Shown in pieces: positions 57,701 to 64,000 of a stretch of 64,000 nucleotides of DNA. The notes under the pieces are model-generated. The model saw nothing but the letters and a program-made list of their open reading frames with translations. It did not search any database and had not been told where the DNA came from. The position numbers were made by a program, and so were the translations under genes. Each line of letters opens with the position of its first letter. Within the stretch, counting starts at the first letter, position 1. Source of the stretch: Chondrosia reniformis. Lineage: Eukaryota; Porifera; Demospongiae; Chondrillida; Chondrillidae. The DNA lies in the NCBI GenBank assembly GCA_947172415.1, contig OX359196.1, forward strand, positions 7,007,901 through 7,071,900, written 5' to 3'.

Positions 57701-60700
57701 AAGAGGAAGGAGCTGGACAAACTTGCTGACCAGATAGAGAAGGTTGCCATGGAAATGTGATATACGTATACATATGTAGCTTAACCGCACATTTAACTGT
57801 TACTTCATTGTGTAATACTGTTGCTTGTTAAATGAGCTTATATTTTAATTTATAGAATTTTGCTCTTCTTGGGGTAACAGCTGTTGAGGATAAGCTACAA
57901 GATGTAAGTCAACTTGCGCCATGCACAACCTCTAGGCTCTCTCTGCTCTTGTAAAACTACAAGTCTAAATGATGTGCAGGGCGTTCCAGAAGCTATAGTG
58001 GACCTGAGAAAGGCAAATATCAAGGTTTGGATGCTGACTGGAGACAAGAAGGAGACGGCCATTAATATTGGTCAGTTTGGTGGATTATGTAATATGTACA
58101 GTGGGCGGGGCATCATCCGATCTTTCATGTTTGATCAGGATACTCCTGTAAGCTGCTCACCCCACAACTGGTTACTCTAACCTGCATTGAACGCGAGCTT
58201 CAGACTGAGGTTAGAGTCATAGAGACCCTTCTGGTTGTATAACTACATATCAGACCCAGATGACTTACTGAATAGAAAATAATTCCTTGTATGATTTTTG
58301 TGTTTTTGGCAATGCAGCTCTCTCCGTTTGTCAGTGCTGTACAAGCCAGACTCAAAGACCTCAAGCAGCAGATCTTACAGTCAGTCGGTGGCGATAGGAA
58401 GCAGAGAGACACTGTGGACCATGCACTGATTATAGATGGCAAGGTTTGACTAGCTACCACATCACCTCACCGCTGATGGCTCTTCCATCCAAATGTTTCA
58501 TCCCTTGTAGGCACTAGAATGTGCTTTAGAAGATGAAAATAGTAGATATTTCTTTGATGTGGCTTATCATTGTAAAACAGTCATTTGTTGCAGGTCAGTT
58601 GTGGACACATTGAATGAGCCTTCCCTTCTTCTGCTCTCCAGTTGAGAGCATTCTCTCTTGTGATTGCTTATTGAATGTGTCCCTGAACCTCTGCAGGTTG
58701 ACCCCCGGTCAGAAGGCAGGCATTGTGAAGGTGGTAAAGAAGTACGATAGGAAGGCAACGACTTTGGCTATCGGAGATGGAGCTAATGATGTCAGCATGA
58801 TACAAGTATGATACGAGTGTGCATCTCAACATAACAGTATATGGCCTACAATGCTAATTGGTACACTCAGTACATATACGTATGCTCAACTATGTACGTA
58901 AATGATAGTAAATATTATATTTTGTACCAATTTGATGTGTTTCAAGGTAATGTACTTTTATGGCTTCTCCTTTCTTCAAGGCTGCAGATGTGGGCATAGG
59001 TATCAGTGGAGCTGAGGGGCTGCAAGCGACCCTGGCCTCAGATTACTCAATTGCACAGTTCAGGTTCCTTGTTCGTCTCCTCCTTGTCCACGGAGTGTGG
59101 AACTACAAGCGATTGGCCCTGGTTATCTTGTACTCCTTTTACAAGAACATTGTCTTGTATATTATGGAGGTTCGTACTGTAGGTCTGTTACATGTAGCCT
59201 AAGTCATGTGACGATGGTAGCTTGCTACTGATTGGTCAATTGTCTCACCTCCAGTTTTGGTTCGCTTTCTTTAATGCATTTTCTGGACAAATCATTTTTG
59301 AAAGATGGGCAATTGGATTTTATAATATAGTAAGTGTTATAAATGAATATCTGTACTAGATTTCACCACTAACAAGTTAGTTACTAGTTTGACCGTTTCA
59401 ACACAGTTCTTCACAGGTCTTCCTCCACTGGCTCTGGGTATAGCTGATCAGGATGTAGAAGCTAAGCTGAGAATGTCTATTCCAGAGCGATATAGGAAAA
59501 CACAAACTGGGAAGTACTTCAATGTTCCAGTAAGTTATGACATACATACATATACGTATAATAGAGGTACATTATCCTATAAATAGCTGTGTGTCTTAGC
59601 AACCGCACTGTACTCTAATCCTTTTGTTCCATATATGAAGCTCTCACTATTTTGGGTGGCACAAGCAATCTTCCATTCCCTGGTTCTGTTTGCAATTGTT
59701 GAATTTGGAGTCAGACATGGTATGTGCCTACAACAATGTAGTATCATTTCTTAATATAGTAACGTACATTTAGGAAGTGTAGCCATGACAACCAATTTGA
59801 AAGATGATATTGAATGCTGTTACACCTGGAATACATTTGTTCTGTAGATGTACTAAGGATTACAGGATACACAGGTGGACTGTGGTTCCATGGCAACCTC
59901 CTATATACGGTATTGAATAACTATACTCAGTATATGTGTAATTGTGTTGTTCTAATTGTAAAAAAGTCACTTAAGTCTGTTCTAATTCTCATTTAATCAT
60001 CTTCATTTTTTATATGCTAATCCTCACAGACAACACTTGTAACAGTATTGGTGAAGATTCTTCTTATAGCTCATAGCTGGAACGTGGTAAGTAAGATATC
60101 TTGTTGTGAAGGTCATCCAGCAGATATCTTGTGAGGGTCATCCAGCAGATATCTTGTTGTGAGGGTCATCCAGCAGATATCTTGTTGTGAGTGTCATCCA
60201 GCAGATATCTTGTTGTGAGGGTCATCCAGCAGATATCTTGTTGTGAGTGTCATCCAGCAGATATCTTGTTATGAGGGTCATCCAGCAGATATCTTGTTGT
60301 GAGGGTCATCCAGCAGATATCTTGTTGTGAAGGTCATCCAGCAGATATCTTGTTGTGAAGGTCATCCAGCAGATATCTTGTTGTGAGGGTCATCCAGCAG
60401 ATATCTTGTTGTGAGGGTCATCCAGCAGATATCTTATTGTGAGGGTCATCCAGCAGATATCTTGTTGTGAGGGTCATCCAGCAGATATCTTGTTGTGAGT
60501 GTCATCCAGCAGATATCTTGTTGTGAGGGTCATCCAGCAGATATCTTGTTGTGAGTGTCATCCAGCAGATATCTTGTTGTGAGGGTCATCCAGCAGATAT
60601 CTTGTTGTGAGGGTCATCCAGCAGATATCTTGTTGTGAGGGTCATCCAGCAGATATCTTGTTGTGAAGGTCATCCAGCAGATATCTTGTTGTGAGGGTCA

Positions 60701-63700
60701 TCCAGCAGATATCTTGTTGTGAAGGTCATCCAGCAGATATCTTGTTGTGAGGGTCATCCAGCAGATATCTTGTTGTGAAGGTCATCCAGCAGATATCTTG
60801 TTGTGAGGGTCATCCAGCAGATATCTTGTTGTGAAGGTCATCCAGCAGATATCTTGTTGTGAGGGTCATCCAGCAGATATCTTGTTGTGAGGGTCATCCA
60901 GCAGATATCTTGTTGTGAGGGTCATCCAGCAGATATCTTGTTGTGAGGGTCATCCAGCAGATATCTTGTTGTGAAGGTCATCCAGCAGATATCTTGTTGT
61001 GAGGGTCATCCAGCAGATATCTTGTTGTGAGGGTCATCCAGCAGATATCTTGTTGTGAGGGTCATCCAGCAGATATCTTGTTGTGAGTGTCATCCAGCAG
61101 ATATCTTGTTGTGAGGGTCATCCAGCAGATATCTTGTTGTGAGGGTCATCCAGCAGATATCTTGTTGTGAGGGTCATCCAGCAGATATCTTGTTGTGAGG
61201 GTCATCCAGCAGATATCTTGTTGTGAGGGTCATCCAGCAGATATCTTGTTGTGAGTGTCATCCAGCAGATATCTTGTTGTGAGGGTCATCCAGCAGATAT
61301 CTTGTTGTGAGGGTCATCCAGCAGATATCTTGTTGTGAGGGTCATCCAGCAGATATCTTGTTGTGAGGGTCATCCAGCAGATATCTTGTTGTGAGGGTCA
61401 TCCAGCAGATATCTTGTTGTGAGGGTCATCCAGCAGATATCTTGTTGTGAGTGTCATCCAGCAGATATCTTGTTGTGAGGGTCATCCAGCAGATATCTTG
61501 TTGTGAGTGTCATCCAGCAGATATCTTGTTGTGAAGGTCATCCAGCAGATATCTTGTTGTGAGTGTCATCCAGCAGATATCTTGTGAGTGTCATCCAGCA
61601 GATATCTTGTTGTGAAGGTCATCCAGCAGATATCTTGTTGTGAGGGTCATCCAGCAGATATCTTGTTGTGAGTGTCATCCAGCAGATATCTTGTTGTGAA
61701 GGTCATCCAGCAGATATCTTGTTGTGAGGGTCATCCAGCAGATATCTTGTTATGAGGGTCATCCAGCAGATATCTTGTTGTGAAGGTCATCCAGCAGATA
61801 TCTTGTTGTGAGTGTCATCCAGCAGATATCTTGTTGTGAGGGTCATCCAGCAGATATCTTGTTGTGAGGGTCATCCAGCAGATATCTTGTTGTGAGTGTC
61901 ATCCAGCAGATATCTTGTTGTGAGGGTCATCCAGCAGATATCTTGTGAGGGTCATCCAGCAGATATCTTGTTGTGAGGGTCATCCAGCAGATATCTTGTT
62001 GTGAGGGTCATCCAGCAGATATCTTGTTGTGAGGGTCATCCAGCAGATATCTTGTTGTGAGTGTCATCCAGCAGATATCTTGTTGTGAGGGTCATCCAGC
62101 AGATATCTTGTTGTGAGTGTCATCCAGCAGATATCTTGTTGTGAAGGTCATCCAGCAGATATCTTGTTGTGAGGGTCATCCAGCAGATATCTTGTTGTGA
62201 GGGTCATCCAGCAGATATCTTGTTGTGAGGGTCATCCAGCAGATATCTTGTTGTGAGGGTCATCCAGCAGATATCTTGTTGTGAGTGTCATCCAGCAGAT
62301 ATCTTGTTGTGAGGGTCATCCAGCAGATATCTTGTTGTGAGGGTCATCCAGCAGATATCTTGTTGTGAGGGTCATCCAGCAGATATCTTGTTGTGAGTGT
62401 CATCCAGCAGATATCTTGTTGTGAGGGTCATCCAGCAGATATCTTGTTGTGAAGGTCATCCAGCAGATATCTTGTTGTGAAGGTCATCCAGCAGATATCT
62501 TGTTGTGAGGGTCATCCAGCAGATATCTTGTTGTGAGTGTCATCCAGCAGATATCTTGTTGTGAGGGTCATCCAGCAGATATCTTGTTGTGAGGGTCATC
62601 CAGCAGATATCTTGTTGTGAGTGTCATCCAGCAGATATCTTGTTGTGAGTGTCATCCAGCAGATATCTTGTTGTGAGGGTCATCCAGCAGATATCTTGTT
62701 GTGAGTGTCATCCAGCAGATATCTTGTTGTGAGGGTCATCCAGCAGATATCTTGTTGTGAGGGTCATCCAGCAGATATCTTGTTGTGAGTGTCATCCAGC
62801 AGATATCTTGTTGTGAGGGTCATCCAGCAGATATCTTGTGAGGGTCATCCAGCAGATATCTTGTTGTGAGGGTCATCCAGCAGATATCTTGTTGTGAGGG
62901 TCATCCAGCAGATATCTTGTTGTGAGGGTCATCCAGCAGATATCTTGTTGTGAAGGTCATCCAGCAGATATCTTGTTGTGAGTGTCATCCAGCAGATATC
63001 TTGTTGTGAGGGTCATCCAGCAGATATCTTGTTGTGAGTGTCATCCAGCAGATATCTTGTTGTGAAGGTCATCCAGCAGATATCTTGTTGTGAGGGTCAT
63101 CCAGCAGATATCTTGTTGTGAGGGTCATCCAGCAGATATCTTGTTGTGAGGGTCATCCAGCAGATATCTTGTTGTGAGGGTCATCCAGCAGATATCTTGT
63201 TGTGAGTGTCATCCAGCAGATATCTTGTTGTGAGGGTCATCCAGCAGATATCTTGTTGTGAGGGTCATCCAGCAGATATCTTGTTGTGAGGGTCATCCAG
63301 CAGATATCTTGTTGTGAGTGTCATCCAGCAGATATCTTGTTGTGAGGGTCATCCAGCAGATATCTTGTTGTGAAGGTCATCCAGCAGATATCTTGTTGTG
63401 AGGGTCATCCAGCAGATATCTTGTTGTGAGTGTCATCCAGCAGATATCTTGTTGTGAAGGTCATCCAGCAGATATCTTGTTGTGAGGGTCATCCAGCAGA
63501 TATCTTGTTATGAGGGTCATCCAGCAGATATCTTGTTGTGAGGGTCATCCAGCAGATATCTTGTTGTGAGGGTCATCCAGCAGATATCTTGTTGTGAGGG
63601 TCATCCAGCAGATATCTTGTTGTGAGGGTCATCCAGCAGATATCTTGTTGTGAGGGTCATCCAGCAGATATCTTGTTGTGAGGGTCATCCAGCAGATATC

Positions 63701-63842
63701 TTGTTGTGAGGGTCATCCAAGAGTCTTCATTTTGTTGTGACATTGTACCTAAGTATTCCTCTTGTATGCAGTTGATGTTGGTGGCTGTTCTTCTGAGCAT
63801 GTTGTTTTGGATGGTCTATCTTCCCATATATGGTCAGCTGTG
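48667..63842 (+). CDS. ATP8A: P4-ATPase phospholipid flippase, ATP8A-like (first 1105 aa; 3' end outside window)
   Basis: Exons: 48667-48757, 49095-49371, 49869-49968, 50175-50273, 50471-50516, 51222-51330, 51451-51520, 51584-51637, 52483-52556, 52621-52691, 52776-52873, 53153-53222, 53354-53392, 53458-53564, 53645-53680, 53900-54066, 56412-56475, 56547-56667, 56836-56918, 56998-57047, 57159-57228, 57298-57435, 57650-57742, 57856-57903, 57980-58147, 58318-58443, 58511-58593, 58697-58805, 58981-59169, 59255-59329, 59407-59529, 59641-59719, 59848-59909, 60030-60086, 63772-63842, then beyond. P4 hallmarks: [13 protein letters not shown], actuator D-G-E-T (Glu257), P-I-S-L (Pro427), phosphorylated Asp480 in D-K-T-G-T, K-G-A, L-T-G-D-K-x-E-T-A, and G-D-G-A-N-D-V (Asp878, Asp882). 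It moves aminophospholipids to the cytosolic leaflet, normally with a CDC50 partner. Class ATP8A is the best guess from memory. Confidence 0.93.
50546..51221. repeat. 47-bp intronic minisatellite that includes the splice acceptor
   Basis: About 14 units of 47 bp, containing GTGCTTACTGACTATAGTAG, fill the intron before ATP8A exon 6. The true acceptor is TCTCCTATATAG|TGCTCC at 51221/51222, and every unit carries TCTCCTATATAGTGCTT. The exon boundary lies inside the last, partial unit. Confidence 0.95.
51747..51887. repeat. TG-rich microsatellite, left part
   Basis: (TG)n with occasional TATG and GGTGTGGG interruptions. It continues after the GC-rich insert at 52314-52430. Confidence 0.95.
51888..52313. 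mobile_element. GC-rich insert inside a TG microsatellite, unclassified retroelement fragment
   Basis: About 425 bp, much richer in GC than the surrounding intron and flanked on both sides by TG repeats. It begins near AAGATGGCGGCG, a start often seen at the 5' ends of non-LTR retrotransposons. Open frames cross it on both strands, but I recognise no protein domain. It may be a 5' fragment of a retroelement inserted into the microsatellite. Polarity and family are uncertain. Confidence 0.5.
52314..52432. repeat. TG-rich microsatellite, right part
   Basis: Continuation of the TG-rich tract after the GC-rich insert; ends before ATP8A exon 9 at 52483. Confidence 0.95.
54086..54250. mobile_element. 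Palindromic MITE-like element in an ATP8A intron
   Basis: Long inverted repeat: ATCTGGTATAAACCCT at the left end pairs with AGGGTTCATACCAGAT at the right. Internally GCTATTCAGAATTTG and AGCTGTTTCTTGTACAA are also mirrored. There is no coding capacity and no clear target-site duplication. It is unrelated to the palindrome at 5231. Confidence 0.75.
54550..55868 (-). CDS. Secreted fibrinogen-related protein (282 aa, 4 exons), nested in an ATP8A intron
   Basis: Exons, 5' to 3' on the minus strand: 55806-55868, 55558-55685, 55305-55452, 54550-55059 (849 nt). Exon 1 is a signal peptide. A short Cys-containing module follows (S-C-N-G to [10 protein letters not shown]). Then comes the start of a fibrinogen-C-like domain: S-C-K-Q-I, S-G-A-Y-W-V-D, then [12 protein letters not shown]. 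Past that point the usual fibrinogen-C calcium-site motifs are not obvious, so it may be one of the divergent FReD-like lectins. A TATA box lies just upstream. It is antisense inside the 2.3-kb intron between flippase exons 16 and 17. Confidence 0.8.
55927..55934 (-). promoter_or_regulatory. TATA box of the fibrinogen-related gene
   Basis: TATAAAAA on the minus strand, about 60 bp upstream of the ATG at 55868. It gives the nested gene its own promoter inside the flippase intron. Confidence 0.6.
57451..57583. repeat. 16-bp intronic minisatellite next to a splice donor
   Basis: About eight units of ACACCTCTGGGGGACC, starting 16 nt after the end of ATP8A exon 22 (57435). Confidence 0.9.
60095..63719. 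repeat. 3.6-kb array of a 28-bp unit in an ATP8A intron
   Basis: About 130 units of GATATCTTGTTGTGAGGGTC plus ATCCAGCA, starting 9 nt after exon 34 and ending about 50 nt before exon 35. Three main variants differ at one dinucleotide (GAGG, GAGT, GAAG), and a few units lack three bases (TTG). The variant order repeats with a 921-bp period. The array is more than nine tenths of the intron. It has no spacers, so it is not a CRISPR. Confidence 0.98.
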
Positions 63843-64000
63843 GTGAGTGAATTAACAGCAGAGTCTGGCATTTTTAAACTAACAATATATGTATGTATGC
63901 ATGTGATAAAAATAATCACAGGAAAGTAATTCACCTGACCAATCAGTTGTATGCATGCATGTACATGTACCTACTAAAGCAGTTTATGTATAGTTTTAGA

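Noticed and set aside
60095..63719. CRISPR-like array of ~28-bp repeats
   Set aside because: Units are contiguous with no spacers, lie in a spliced eukaryotic intron and vary only at a few positions; it is a tandem minisatellite.

Overview
This window looks like animal nuclear DNA, most likely from a demosponge. It is AT-rich. Its genes have many short GT-AG introns and lie almost end to end. The core genes are metazoan: ILK, ANKLE2, SAP30, TUBGCP4, HMGB and a P4-ATPase. A Death-domain/ankyrin membrane protein, a secreted DNRLRE protein and a polytopic Cys-rich membrane protein also fit a sponge. The sponge assignment is inference; no marker gene settles it.

Layout. 1-1617 (+): 3' end of a polytopic membrane protein. 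1618-4254: repeat-rich spacer. 4255-4896 (-): secreted DNRLRE-type protein. About 5.1-16.8 kb: a young tandem duplication with three near-identical secreted beta-prism (MABP-like) genes (7.26, 10.89 and 12.36 kb), a 3'-only aminotransferase remnant (8.05-8.85 kb) and a complete PLP aminotransferase (13161-16807, -). 17159-19638 (-): a second complete aminotransferase, which shares a gene-conversion tract with the first. 19682-22783 (+): ILK, divergent from that aminotransferase by 43 bp. 23237-32215 (-): secreted beta-trefoil/GH3 glycosidase, with a triple-HMG-box gene (27222-28897, +) inside one intron. 32311-33279 (+): SAP30. 33757-34394 (+): HMGB. 34716-38271 (+): ANKLE2. 38736-42484 (+): Death domain/TM/ankyrin protein. 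42786-48567 (-): TUBGCP4. 48667-63842 (+, continuing past the window): ATP8A-like flippase, with a fibrinogen-related secreted protein (54550-55868, -) inside one intron.

Exons were built by reading splice sites and checking that phase closes. Every complete model gives a total divisible by three and a family-typical length, for example ILK 453 aa, TUBGCP4 659 aa and aminotransferases 413 and 414 aa.

Three architectural themes stand out. (1) Three divergent pairs share very short promoters of 43, 95 and 99 bp. (2) Introns carry many unrelated minisatellites, several of whose units contain the host intron's own splice site. A 3.6 kb 28-bp array with a 921-bp higher-order repeat fills one flippase intron. 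(3) Recent duplication and gene conversion have shaped the 5-19 kb region. I found no rRNA, tRNA, CRISPR or clearly intact transposon.
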